Assembly: GCA_037893225.1 (NCBI GenBank)
Contig: JAZGUH010000055.1
Location: forward strand, 640,609 to 704,608
Reading direction: 5' to 3'
Origin: Hippasteria phrygiana
Lineage: Eukaryota; Echinodermata; Asteroidea; Valvatida; Goniasteridae
Length of the DNA: 64,000 bases
The position numbers and the translations under genes are program-made. The first letter of the stretch is position 1. Each line of letters begins with the position of its first letter. Positions 51,534 through 63,600 of the stretch are shown here, piece by piece. Under the pieces are notes generated by a model, which saw only the letters and a program-made list of their open reading frames with translations, did no database searches and had not been told where the DNA came from.

Positions 51534-53155
51534 ATGAAATATCAACCAAATTAAGTAATTTTGACATGTATGGATAGCTTAGATCTGGCGCTACATGTTG
51601 CAATCATCGGCGGCTTCTTAGAGTTAAAACTTGTGGAGAAAATTCAAACCTCGCAATGTTTATTTTCTTTACGGCCAACATCTGTGTACATGTTACCGTT
51701 TATTTATTGCTCCATGCCTGTCAAATTCCCTAGGGTATGGACTTGCTTTACTCATTCATAATTGCATGAAATATCAACCAAATTCAGTAATTTTGACATG
51801 TATGGATAGCTTAGATCTGGCGCTACATGTTGCAATTATCGGCGGCTTCTTAGAGTTAACACTTGTGGAGAAAATTCAAACCTCGCAATGTTTATTTTCT
51901 TTCCGGCCAACATCTGTGTACATATTACCGTCTATTTATTGCTCCATGCATGTCAAATTCCCTGGGGTATGGACTTGCTTTATTCATTCATAATTGCATG
52001 AAATATCAACCAAATGCAGTAATTTTGACATGTATGGATAGCTTAGATCTGGCGCTACATGTTGCAATCATCGGCGGCTTCTTAGAGTTAAAACTTGTAG
52101 AGAAAATTCAAACCTCGCAATGTTTATTTTCTTTCCGGCCAACATCTGTGTACATGTTACCGTCTATTTATTGCTCCATGCATGTCAAATTCCCTAGGGT
52201 ATGACTTGCTTTACTCATTCATAATTGCATGAAATATAAACCAAATACAGTAATTTTGACATGTATGGATAGCTTAGATCTGGCGCTACATGTTGCAATT
52301 ATCGGCGGCTTCTTAGAGTTAAAACTTGTGGAGAAAATTCAAACCTCGCAATGTTTATTTTCTTTCCGGCCAACATCTGTGTACATATTACCGTCTATTT
52401 ATTGCTCCATGCATGTCAAATTCCCTGGGGTATGGACTTGCTTTATTCATTCATAATTGCATGAAATATCAACCAAATACAGTAATTTTGACATGTATGG
52501 ATAGCTTAGATCTGGCGCTACATGTTGCAATTATCGGCGGCTTCTTAGAGTTAAAACTTGTGGAGAAAATTCAAACCTCGCAATGTTTATTTTCTTTCCG
52601 GCCAACATCTGTGTACATATTTCCTTCTATTTTTTGCTCCATGCCTGTCAAATTCCCTGGGGTATGACTTGCTTTACTCATTCATAATTGCATGAAATAT
52701 CAACCAAATTCAGTAATTTTGACATGTATGGATAGCTTAGATCTGGCGCTACATGTTGCAATCATCGGCGGCTTCTTAGAGTTAAAACTTGTGGAGAAAA
52801 TTCAAACCTCGCAATGTTTATTTTCTTTCCGGCCAACATCTGTGTACATGTTATCGTCTATTTATTGCTCCATGCATGTCAAATTCCCTGGGGTATGACT
52901 TGCTTTACTCATTCATAATTGCATGAAATATCAACCAAATTCAGTAATTTTGTCATGTATGGATAGCTTAGATCTGGCGCTACATGTTGCAATCATCGGC
53001 GGCTTCTTAGAGTGTAAAACTTGTGGAGAAAATTCAAAACCTCGCATGTTTATTTTCTTTCCGGCCAACATCTGTGTTGCATATTACCTTCTATTTATTG
53101 CTCCATGCCTGTCAAATTCCCTGGGGTATGACTTGCTTTACTCATTCATAATTGC
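51534..53155 (+). repeat. Right-domain seven-monomer HOR, copy 3 (about 1.62 kb)
   Basis: Order: TTTACGGCC monomer (with the TTAAG front), X, Y, Z, TTTTTTGCTCC monomer, TTATCG monomer, GTGCATA monomer. The last monomer (52923-53155) is the first in the window with several apparent indels: GAGTGTAAAAC near 53011, TTCAAAACC near 53034, CGCATG for CGCAATG near 53044 and GTGTTGCATA near 53074. It marks the change from clean to error-rich sequence. Confidence 0.8.
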
Positions 53156-56060
53156 ATGAAATATCAACCAAATTCAGTAATTTTGACATGTATGGATAGC
53201 TTAGATCTGGCGCTACATGTTGCAATTATCGGCGGCTTCTTAGAGTTAACCTTGTGGAGAAAATTCAAACCTCGCAATGTTATATTTTCTTTCGGCCAAC
53301 ATCTGTGTCTATTACGTTTATTATTGCTCATGCATGTCAAATTCCCTGGGGTATGGACTTGCTTTATTCATTCATAATTGCATGAAAATATCAACAATTG
53401 CAGTAATTTGGCATGTATGGAATAGCTTAGATTCTGGCGCTACATGTTGCAATCTCGGCGGCTTCTGAGGAGTTAAAACTTAGTGGAGAAAATTCAAAAC
53501 ATCGCATTTATTTTCTTTCTCAGGCCAACATCTGTGTACATGTTACGTCTATTGTATTGCTCCATGCATGTCAAATTCCCTGGGTATGACATTGCTTTTA
53601 CTCCATTCATAATTGCATGAAATATCAACCAAATTATGTAATTTTGACATGTATGGATAGCTTAGATCATGGCGCTCATGTGCAATCATCGCGGCTCTAG
53701 AGTTAAACTTTGGAGAAATATCAAACCTCGCAATGTTTATTTTCTTTCCGGCCAATCATCTGTGTACAATATTACCGTCTATTTATTGCTACATGCATGT
53801 CAAATTCCCTGGGGTATGGGACTTGCTTTATTCACTTCATAATTGGCATGAAATATCAACCAATTGCTGTAATTTTGACATGTTATGATTAGCTTAGATC
53901 TTGGCGCGTACATGTTGCAATCATCGGCGGCTTCTTAGAGTATAACTTGTGGAGAAGAAATTCAAACCTCGCAATGTGTTATTTTCTTTCCGGCCAACAT
54001 CTGTGGACATGTTACCGTCTATTTATTGCTCCATGCATGTCAAATTCCCTAGGGTATGACTTGCTTTACTCATTCATAATTGCATGAAATAAAACAAATA
54101 CAGTAATTTGAACATGTATGGATAGCTTAGATCTGGCGCTAACATGTTGCAATTATTCGGCGGCTTACTATAGAGTTAAACTTTTGTGGAGAAAATTCAA
54201 ACCCTCGCAATGTTTATTTTCCTTCCGGCCAACATCGTCGTTGGGGGTACAGTGGAGGTTTCCGTTCTATTTTTTGCTGCATGGCGTCAAAATTCCAGGG
54301 TATGACTTGCCTTTACTCATCATAATTGCATGAAATATCAACCAAATTCAGTAATTTTTGACATGTATGGATAGCTTAGATCGTTGGCGCCTACATGTTG
54401 CAATCATACGGCGGCTTCTTAGAGTTAAAACTTGTGGAGAAAATTAAACCTCGCAATGTTTATTTCTTTCGCCACTATCTGTGTGCATCTTACCTTCTAT
54501 TTATTGCCCTCCATGCCTGTCAAATTCCTGAGGTATGACGTTGCTTTTCTCATTCATAATTGCATGAAATATCAACCAAATTCAGTAATTTTGTCATGTT
54601 ATGGATAGGCTTAGATCTGGCGCTACTGTTGCAATCATCGGCGGCTTCTTAGAGTTAAAACTTGTGGAGAAAATTCAAACCTCGCAATGTTTATTTTCTT
54701 TCCGGCCAACATCTGTGTACATGTTTACCGTCTAATTTATTGCTCCATGGCATGTCAAATCCCTGGGGGTATGGACTTGCTTTACTCATTCAAATTGCTA
54801 TGAATATCAACCAAATTAAGTAATTTTGCATGTATTGGATAGCTTTAGATTCTGGCGCTACATGTTGCAATCATCGGGCGCTTCTTATAGTTTTTTAAAA
54901 CTTGTGGGGGTGGTTAGTTAACCTCGCAATGTTGATTTTCGTTCGGGGGGCCAACATCTGTGTACATGTTACCCCGCTATTTATTGCTCCATGCATGTCA
55001 AATTTCCCTGGGGTTATGGACATTGCTTTATTCATTCATAATTGCATGAAATATCAACCAAATGCAGTAATTTTGACATGTATGGATAGCTTAGGATCTG
55101 GCGTGTAGCATGTTGCAATCATCGGCGGCTCTCTTAGAGTTAAAACTAGTAGAGAAATTCAAACCTCGCAATGTTTATTTTCTTCCCGGCCAACATTCGT
55201 GTACATGTTACCGTCTATTTATTGCTCCATGCATGTCAATTCCCTAGGGTATGACTTGCTTACTCATTCATAATTGCATGGAAATATAAACCAAATACAG
55301 TAATTTTGACAATGTATGGGATAGCTTAGATCTGGCGCTGACATGTTGCAATTATCGGCGGCTTCTTAGAGTTAAAACTTGTGGAGAAAACATTCAAACC
55401 TCGCAATGTTATTTCTTTCCGGCCAACATCTGTGTACATATTACCGTCTATTTATTGCTCCATGCATTGGTCAAATTCCCTGGGGTATGGACTGTGCTTT
55501 ATCATTCATAATGCATGTAATATCAACCAAACAGTATTTGAATGTATTGGATAGCTTAAGATCTGCGCTGACTGTTGCATTTATCGGGGCTTCTTATAGT
55601 AAAACTTGTGAGAGAAATTCAAACTCGCAATGTTAATTTTCTTACCGTCAACTATCTGTTACATATTTCCTTCTATTTTAATGCTCATGCCTGTCATTCC
55701 TGGGTATGACTTTGCTTTACTACATTCATATTGCATGAAATATCAACCATTCAGTATTTTGACATTTATGGCCTATTCTTAGATCTGGCGCAAGCATGTT
55801 GCACATCGCTCTTCTTAGAGTTAAAACTTGTGAGAAATTCATCGCATGTTATTTCTTCCGTGCCACATTGGTTACAGTTATCGCTTAATTGCTCATGCAG
55901 TTCAAATTCCTTTGTTATGATTTCTTTTACACATGCATAATTTCAAATGAAATATCAACCAAATTCAGTAATATTGAAGGTGTGCGCATAGCTTCTGTGC
56001 GCAACATTGCAATCATCGGCTGCCTTCTAGAGTATACTTGAAATTCAAACCCCAATTTAT
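53156..56060 (+). repeat. Indel-rich continuation of the array, decaying to the right
   Basis: About 12.5 further monomers in the same orientation. Each has several single-base gains or losses scattered over positions that are invariant to the left, and similarity falls toward 56 kb. Class marks can still be read: X at 53156, TGCAG near 53395, TTAAG-like near 53630, TGCAG near 53860, a TTTTTTGC monomer near 54090, GTGCATC near 54330, TTCAG near 54580, TTAAG near 54810, CTAGTAGAG near 55050, TATAAACC near 55285, a TTTCC monomer near 55515 and a TTATCG-like monomer near 55740. The error type looks like unpolished long-read sequence rather than mutational decay of an array edge, because indels outnumber substitutions and class marks survive. 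Confidence 0.85.
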
Positions 56061-57690
56061 TGCTTCCATGCCAACCCAGTTCCATCCTTAAAACCTTACA
56101 AAATCCTACCTCCTAATAATTATATGTTTGGGGGGGGGGGGTGGGTGTGTTGGGGTTGGGGGGGGGGTGGTGGGGGGGGGGGGTGTTGTGGGGGGGGTGT
56201 GGGTTGGGGGGTGGTTTGGGTTTGTGGTGGGTTGGTACAACTCTTACCACATCCACCTAATAATTTTCCCTCCCCAAAACACATGCGAGTTTGGTGGGTT
56301 GGGGTTTGGTTTGTTCAAGTTTTACTTAAGAGGGATGATTGAAGTAGGCAGTTTAGTTTGCATTTTGTCAATTGTTGGGGGTTTTTGTTTTGTTTTTGGG
56401 GTTGGGTTGGGGTGGTTTTTTGGGGTTTGTTTTTATTGGTTGGGTGTGGTTTTTGTTTATTGTGTTTGTGTATTGTTTGGTGTTGGTTGGTTGGGGGGTG
56501 TGTGTCATGGTTTAACTCTTGAAGCGGTTGTTTTGCAATGTAGGGTTTAGATAATGTCAATTTTTGTGTTGGTTGTGTATTTGTGGGGGGAAGGGTTTTT
56601 TTGTTTTTGGGTGGTGGTTGGGAGATTATTTGGGTTGTGTGTTTTTTAAGTGTTGGGGGGAGAATTGTAGATTTTGCGAGTTAGATAATCTCAAGTATTA
56701 ATTGGTTGGGGTGGGGGGGGGGTGTGGGCTGTTTGGGTACGTTGTTGTTGAATTACTTGTTATTGTTGGTTTGAGTGTGTTTTATGGGGTTGTGTAGATG
56801 TGTAAGCATGTTTTTACAGGGATTGGCTGTTGGGGAGATTAATAGGGGGTTAGTATGTTAAAAGGTGTTGGAGGTTGGGAAATAAGAGTTGGAGGTATGA
56901 ATTTTCTGAAGTTTTAGGGGGTGTGGGGGGTGCGCGATAATTGCAATGTTGCGCCTTATCTAAGATTAAAGTTTGGGGTTGGGGTTATGGATGTATTTGT
57001 TTCTAGGTTATGGTATGATGGGGGGGAAAGTCATGCCTTGGATTATGGGGAGTGGGTTGGGTAGAGTTTGTTAGAGGTACTGTTGAAAAGATGTTGGGAA
57101 GATGTAAGATTGGAGGTTTGATATTTGGGATTTTGGTAGGATGGGGGGGGTGTGGATGGGATTGGTGTGTTGTTTGTTGAATGTTACTGCATTTGGGTTG
57201 ATGTTCATGATTGTGATGAGTTTTGGTTTTTTTTGGGGGGAATTTTTTTGTGTAGGGATGGGGTGGGGTGTTGTTGGGGGGTGTGGTTGTTTTGGGGGGT
57301 TGGTTTTTGTCAAGTTTTACTCTAAGGGTGTGTTTTGCAATGTTGCGGTGGGGGGGGGGGTGTGGGTGTTTGGTGCAATTGTTTGTTTGGTGTTTTTTCG
57401 TGGGGGTATGAGGGTTATGTGTTTGTTACGGGATTTGAATGCTGGGAGCAATAATTGGGTAAGTGTTCAGTTGTGGATGGGGTTGGGGTGAATATTGGGG
57501 TTTGAATTTTTCTCAGTTTAAATAAGTGGCTAGTTTTGTTGGGAATGTAGTTGCAGATATGTATCGGGATTTTGTAAATTACTGATTGGTTGATGTTTCG
57601 TGATTGTGATATGAGTAAGGATGTCATACAGGAATGTGGGGGTTATGGATGCAATAATTGTTGTTAAGTTGCAAGATTATGTGGGGGGAA
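56061..57690 (-). other. G/T-rich low-complexity block, apparently corrupted inverted monomers
   Basis: From about 56124 the + strand is almost only G and T for long stretches (56128-56235 is the extreme), with A and C strongly depleted. It is not a clean simple repeat and has no fixed unit. Islands align to the reverse complement of the monomer: 56316-56350 (AAGTTTTACTTAAG then GATGATTG), 56511-56560 (TTTAACTCTTGAAGCGG, TTGCAATGTAG), 56860-56970 (TATGAATTTTCTGAAGTTTT, CGATAATTGCAATG, ATCTAAG), 57160-57225 (TTACTGCATTTGGGTTGATG), 57308-57345 (CAAGTTTTACTCTAAG) and 57495-57640 (GGTTTGAATTTTTCTC, ACTGATTGGTTGATG, GAGTAAGGATGTCATAC). Class marks that survive (TGCAG near 57187, the T-type GATAATTGC near 56940) follow the mirror order of the left tail. 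I read it as badly base-called array sequence rather than a distinct element. Open frames in it are Gly/Trp/Val-rich artefacts. Confidence 0.75.
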
Positions 57691-60600
57691 AGAAATTAAA
57701 CATTGCGAGGTTTGAATTTTCTCCACAAGTTTTAACTCTAAGAAGCCGCCGATGTTGCAACATGTAGCGCCAGATCTAAGCTATCCATACATGTCAAATT
57801 ACTGAATTTGGTGATATTTCATGCAATTATGAATGAGTAAAGCAAGTCATACCCCAGGAATTTGACAGGCATGGAGCAAAAAATAGAAGGAAATATGTAC
57901 ACAGTATGTTGGCCGGAAAGAAAATAAACATTGCGAGTTTGAATTTTCTCACAAGTTTTAACTCTAAGAAGCCGCCGATAATTGCAACATGTAGCGCCAG
58001 ATCTAAGCTATCATACATGTCAAAATTACTGTATTGGTTTATATTTCATGCAATTATGAATGAGTAAAGCAAGTCAGGTCCCTAGGGAATTGACGATGCA
58101 TGGAGCAATAAATAGACGGTAACATGTACACAGATGTTGGCCGGAAAGAAAATAAACATTGCGAGGTTTGAATTTTCTCCACAAGTTTTAACTCTAAGAA
58201 GCCGCCGATGATTGCAACATGTAGCGCCAGATCTAAGCTATCCATACATGTCAAAATTACTGCATTGGTTAGATATTTCATGCAGTTATGAATGAATAAA
58301 GCAAGTCCATACCCCAGGGAATTTGACATGCATGGAGCAATAAATAGACGGTAACATGTACACAGATGTTGGCCGGAAAGAAAATAAACATTGCGAGTTT
58401 GAATTTCTCCACAAGTTTTAACTCTAAGAAGCCGCCGATGATTGCAACATGTAGCGCCAGATCTAAGCTATCCATACATGTCAAAATTACTTAATTTGTT
58501 GATATTTCATGCAATTAATGATGAGTAAAGCAAGTCATACCCCAGGGAATTTGACATGCATGGAGCAATAAATAGACGGTAACATGTACACAGATGTTGG
58601 CCGAAAGAAAATAAACATTGCGAGGTTTGAATTTTTCTCCACAAGTTTTAACTCTAAGAGCCGCCGATGATTGCAACATGTAGCGCCAGATCTAAGCTAT
58701 CCATACATGTCAAAATTACTGCATTTGGTTGATATTTCAGGCTATTATGAATGATTAAAGCAAGTCCATACCCCAGGGAATTTGACATGCATGGAGCAAT
58801 AAATAACGGTAATATGTACACAGATGTTGGCCGGAAAGAAAATAAACATTGCGAGGTTTGAATTTTCTCCACAAGTGTTAACTCTAAGAAAGCCGCCGAT
58901 AATTGCAACATGTAGCGCCAGATCTAAGCTACCATACATGTCAAAATTACTGAATTGGTGATATTTCATGCAATTATGAATGAGTAAAGCAAGTCATACC
59001 CAGGAATTTGACAGGCATGGAGCAATAAATAGAAGGTAAGATGCACACAGATGTTGGCCGAAGAAAATAAACATTGCGAGGTTGAATTTTTCTCCACAAG
59101 TTTTAACTCTAAGAAGCCGCCGATGATTGCAACATGTAGCGCCAGATCTAAGCTATCCATACATGTCAAAAATACTGAATTTGGTTGATTCATTGTCATG
59201 CAATTATGAATGAGTAAAGCAGTCATACCCCAGGGAATTTGACATGCATGAGCAATAAATAGACGATAACATGTACACCAGATGTTGGCGCGAAAGAAAA
59301 TAAACATTGCGAGGTTGACAATTTGCTCTCCACAAGTTTTAACTCTAAAGAAGCCGCCGATGATTGCAACATGTAGCGCAGATCTAAGCTATCCATACAT
59401 GTCAAATACTGAATTTGGTTGATATTTCATGCAATTATGAATGAGTAAAGCAAGTCATACCCCAGGGAATTTGACAGGCATGGGAGCAAAAAATAGAAGG
59501 AAATATGTACACAGATGTTGGCCGAAAGAAAATAAACATTGCGAGGTTTGAATTTTCTCCACAAGTTTTAACTCTAAGAAGCCGCCGATAATTGCAACAT
59601 GTAGCGCCAGATCTAAGCTATCCATACATGTCAAAATTACTGTATTTGGTTGATATTTCATGCAAATATGAATGAATAAAGCAAGTCCATACCCCCAGGA
59701 ATTTGACATGCATGGAGCAATAAATAGACGGTAATATGTACACAGATGTTGCCGGAAAGAAAATAAACATGCGAGGTTTGAATTTTCTCACAAGTTTTAA
59801 CTCTAAGAAGCCGCCGATAATTGCAACATGTAGCGCCAGATCTAAGCTATCCATACATTTCAAAATTACTGTATTTGTTTATATTTCATGCAATTATGAA
59901 TGGAGTAAAGCAAGTCATACCCTAGGGAATTTGACATGCATGAGGCAATAAATAGGACGGTAACATGTACACAGATGTTGGCCGAAAGAAAATAAACATT
60001 GCGAGGTTTGAATTTTCTCTACAAGTTTTAAACTCTAAGAAGCCGCCGATGATTGCAACATGTAGCGCCAGATCTAAGCTATCCATACATGTCAAAATTA
60101 CTGCATTTGTGTTGATATTTCATCAATTATGAATGAATAAAGCAAGTCCATACCCCAGGGAATTTGACATGCATGGAGCAATAAATAGACGGTAATATGT
60201 ACACAAGAGTTGGCCGAAGAAAATAAACATTGCGAGGTTTGAATTTTCTCCACAATTGTTAACTCTAAGATGCGCCGATAATTGCAACATGTAGCGCCAG
60301 ATCTAAGCTATCCATACATGTCAAAATTACTGAATTTGGTTGATATTTCATGCAATTATGAATGAGGTAAAGCAAGTCCATACCCTAGGGAATTTGACAG
60401 GCATGGAGCAATAATATAACGGTAACATGTACACAGATGTTGGCCGAAAGAAAATAAAACATTGCGAGGTTTGAATTTTCTCCACAAGTTTTAACTCTAA
60501 GAAGCCGCCGATGATTGCAACATGTAGCGCCAGATCTAAGCTATCCATACATGTCAAAATTACTTAATTTGGTGATATTTCATGCAATTATGAATGAGTA

Positions 60601-63600
60601 AAGCAAGTCATACCCCAGGGAATTTGACATGCATGGAGCAATAAATAGACGGTAACATGTACACAGATGTTGGCCGGAAAGAAAATAAACATTGCGAGGT
60701 TTGAATTTCTCCACAAGTTTTAACTCTAAGAAGCCGCCGATGATTGCAACATGTAGCGCCAGATCTAAGCTATCCATACATGTCAAAATTACTGCATTTT
60801 GGTTGATATTCATGCAATTATGAATGAATAAAGCAAGTCCATACCCCAGGGAATTTGACATGCATGGAGGCAATAAATAAACGGTAATATGTACACAGAT
60901 GTTGGGCCGGAAAGAAAATAAACATTGCGAGGTTTGAATTTTCTCCACAAGTGTTAACTCTATAGAAGCCGCCGATAATTGCAACATGTAGCGCCAGATC
61001 TAAGCTATCCATACATGTCAAATTACTGAATTTGGTTGATATTTCATGCAATTAGAATGAAGTAAAGCATGTCATACCCCAGGGAATTTGACAGGCATGG
61101 AGCAATAAAATAGAAGGGTAATATGCACACAGGATGTTGGCCGGAAAGAAATAAACATTGCGAGGTTTGAATTTCTCTCACAGAGTTTTAACTCTAAGAA
61201 GCCGCCGATGATTGCAACATGTAGCGCCAGATCTAAGCTATCCATACATGTCAAAATTACTGAATTTGGTTGATATTTCATGCAATTATGAATGAGTAAA
61301 GGCAAGTCATACCCAGGGTAATTTGACATGCATGGAGCAATAAATAGACGATAACATGTACACAGATGTTGGCCGGAAAGAAATAAACATTGCGAGGTTT
61401 GAATTTTCTCTCACAAGTTTTAACTCTAAGAAGCCGCCGATGATTGCAACATGTAGCGCCAGATCTAAGCTATCCATACATGTCAAAATTTACTGAATTT
61501 GTTGATATTTCATGCAATTATGAATGAGTAAAGCAAGTCATACCCAGGGAATTTGACAGGCATGGAGCAAAAAAATAGAAGGGAATATGTACACAGATGT
61601 TGGCCGAAAGAAAATAAACATTGCGAGGTTTGAATTTTCTCCACAAGGTTTTAACTCTAAGAAGCCGCCGATAATTGCAACATGTAGCGCCAGATCTAAG
61701 CTAGTCCATACATGTCAAAATTACTGTATTTGGTTGATATTTCATGCAATTATGAATGAATAAAGCAAGTCCATACCCTCAGGGAATTTGACATGCATGG
61801 AGCAATAAATAGACGGTAATATGTACACAGATGTTGGCCGAAAGAAAATAAACATTGCGAGGTTGAATTTTCTCCACAAGTTTTAACTCTAAGAAGCCGC
61901 CGATAATTGCAACATGTAGCGCCATATTCTAAGCTATCCATACATGTCCAAAATTACTGTATTTGGTTATATTCATGCAATTATGAATGAGTAAAGCAAG
62001 TCATACCCCAGGGAATTTGACTGCATGGAGCAATAATAGACGGTAACATGTACACAGATGTTGGCCGGAAAGAAAATAAACATTGCGAGGTTTGAATTTT
62101 CTCCTACAAGTTTTAACTCTAAGAAGCCGCCGATGATTGCAACATGTAGCGCCAGATCTAAGCTATCCATACATGTCAAAATTACTGCATTGGTTGATAT
62201 TTCATGCAATTATGAATGAATAAAGGCAAGTCCATCTTACCCCAGGAATTTGACATGCATGAGCAATAAATAGACGGTAATATGTACACAGATGTTGGCC
62301 GGAAAGAAAATAAACATTGCGAGGTTTGAATTTTCTCCACAAGTGTTAACTCTAGAAGCCGCCGATAATTGCAACATGTAGCGCCAGATCTAAGCTATCC
62401 ATACATGTCAAAATTACTGAATTTGGTTGATATTTCATGCAATTATGAATGAGTAAAAGCAAGTCCATACCCCTAGGGAATTTGACAGGCATGGAGCAAT
62501 AAATAGACGGGTAACATGTACACAGATGTTGGCCGTAAGAAAATAAACATTGCGAGGTTTGAATTTTCTCCACAAGTTTAACTCTAAGAAGCCGCCGATG
62601 ATTGCAACATGTAGCGCCAGATCTAAGCTATCCATACATGTCAAAATTACTGAATTTGGTTGATATTTCATGCAATTATGAATGAGTAAAGCAAGTCATA
62701 GCCCAGGAATTTGACAGGCATGGAGCAATAAATAGAAGGTAATATGCACACAGATGTTGGCCGGAAAGAAAATAAACATTGCGAGGTTTGAATTTCTCCA
62801 CAAGTTTTAACTCTAAGAAGCCGCCGATGATTGCAACATGTTAGCGCCAGATCTAAGCTATCCATACATGTCAAAATTACTGAATTTGGTTGATATTTCA
62901 TGCAATATGAATGAGTAAAGCAAGTCATACCCCAGGGAATTTGACATGCATGGAGCAATAAATAGACGATAACATGTACACAGATGTTGGCCGGAAGAGA
63001 AAAATAAACATTGCGAGGTTTGAATTTTCTCCACAAGTTTTAACTCTAAGAAGCGCCGATGATTGCAACATGTAGCGCCAGATCTAAGCTATCCATACAT
63101 GTCAAAATTACTGAATTTGGTTGATATTTCATGCAATTATGAATGAGTAAAGCAAGTCATACCCCAGGGAATTTGACATGGCATGGAGCAAAAAAATTAG
63201 AACGAATATTTACACAGATGTTGGCCGAAAGAAAATAAACATTGCGAGGTTTGAATTTTCTCCACAAGTTTTAACTCTAAGAAGCCGCCGATAATTGCAA
63301 CATGTAGCGCCAGATTCTAAGCTATCCATACATGTCCAAAATTACTAGTATTTGGTTGAATATTTCATAGCAATTATGAATGAATAAAGCAAGTCCATAC
63401 CCAGGGAATTTGCACATGTCATGGAAGAGCAAGTAAATAGACGGTTAATATGTACACAGATATGTTGGCCGGAGAAGAAAATAAACAATTGCGAGTGTTT
63501 GAATTTTCTCCACCGTTTTTAACTCTAAGAAGCCGCCGATAATTGCAACATGTAGCGCCAGATCTAAGCTTATCCATACATGTCAAAATACTGTATTTGG

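Larger units (their letters stand above)
1..53155 (+). repeat. Tandem satellite array, 231/232 bp monomer, high-identity portion
   Basis: About 230 head-to-tail copies of a 231 bp unit (or 232 bp when one extra G is present), counted from the ATG of ATGAAATATCAACC. Successive starts are 196, 427, 658, 889, 1121, 1352, 1584 and so on to 52923. Landmarks in each unit are AGATCT at monomer positions 49-54, a GGCGGCTTC block at 77-85, TTTCCGGCC at 135-143 and TCATTCATAATTGC at the end. Differences are almost all substitutions at recurring sites (10, 19, 20, 62, 72, 81, 90, 92, 95, 102, 134, 138, 155, 159, 162-165, 171, 173, 185, 190, 199, 217) plus the optional G after 205. This is the pattern of a homogenised eukaryotic satellite with higher-order repeats. 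No gene, transposon or spacer interrupts it. The family is not one I recognise. A centromeric or heterochromatic location is inference. Confidence 0.97.

Noticed and set aside
1..53155. CRISPR array
   Set aside because: The repeat is 231 bp with no unique spacers; the whole period is conserved.
1..53155. CENP-B box or another known centromere protein site
   Set aside because: I found no match to the usual TTCG....A..CGGG pattern in the monomer. TTTCCGGCC lacks the required spacing.
61..53159. Hundreds of open reading frames of 66-120 codons with near-identical products (starting MKYQPN or MWRKFKPRNV)
   Set aside because: They come from a 231 bp (77-codon) period with one fixed stop. Frames shift at every 232 bp monomer, different frames are open at once, class A has an in-frame TAA, and substitutions show no codon-position bias that I can see. 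No promoter or splice context is present.
53549..53755. Minus-strand open frame of 68 codons (product starting MAGKKINIARF) in the indel-rich tail
   Set aside because: It is the reverse complement of two noisy monomers; indels happen to keep it open. Equivalent frames do not exist in the clean array.
56128..56550. A 140-codon Gly/Val/Trp-rich open frame and its overlapping neighbours in the G/T-rich block
   Set aside because: Any stretch made of G and T is poor in stop codons. The sequence is best explained as corrupted satellite, so the frame has no meaning.
56124..57400. Telomere-like or G-quadruplex-rich sequence (runs of GGGG and TTGGGG-like motifs)
   Set aside because: There is no regular unit, spacing varies at random, and islands of inverted monomer lie inside it. 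A telomere junction would show a fixed repeat.
56061..57690. A hypermutated or edited segment (A to G and C to T on one strand)
   Set aside because: It would need two kinds of strand-specific change plus many indels and G-run growth, limited to the stretch just after a palindrome axis. A sequencing artefact is simpler.
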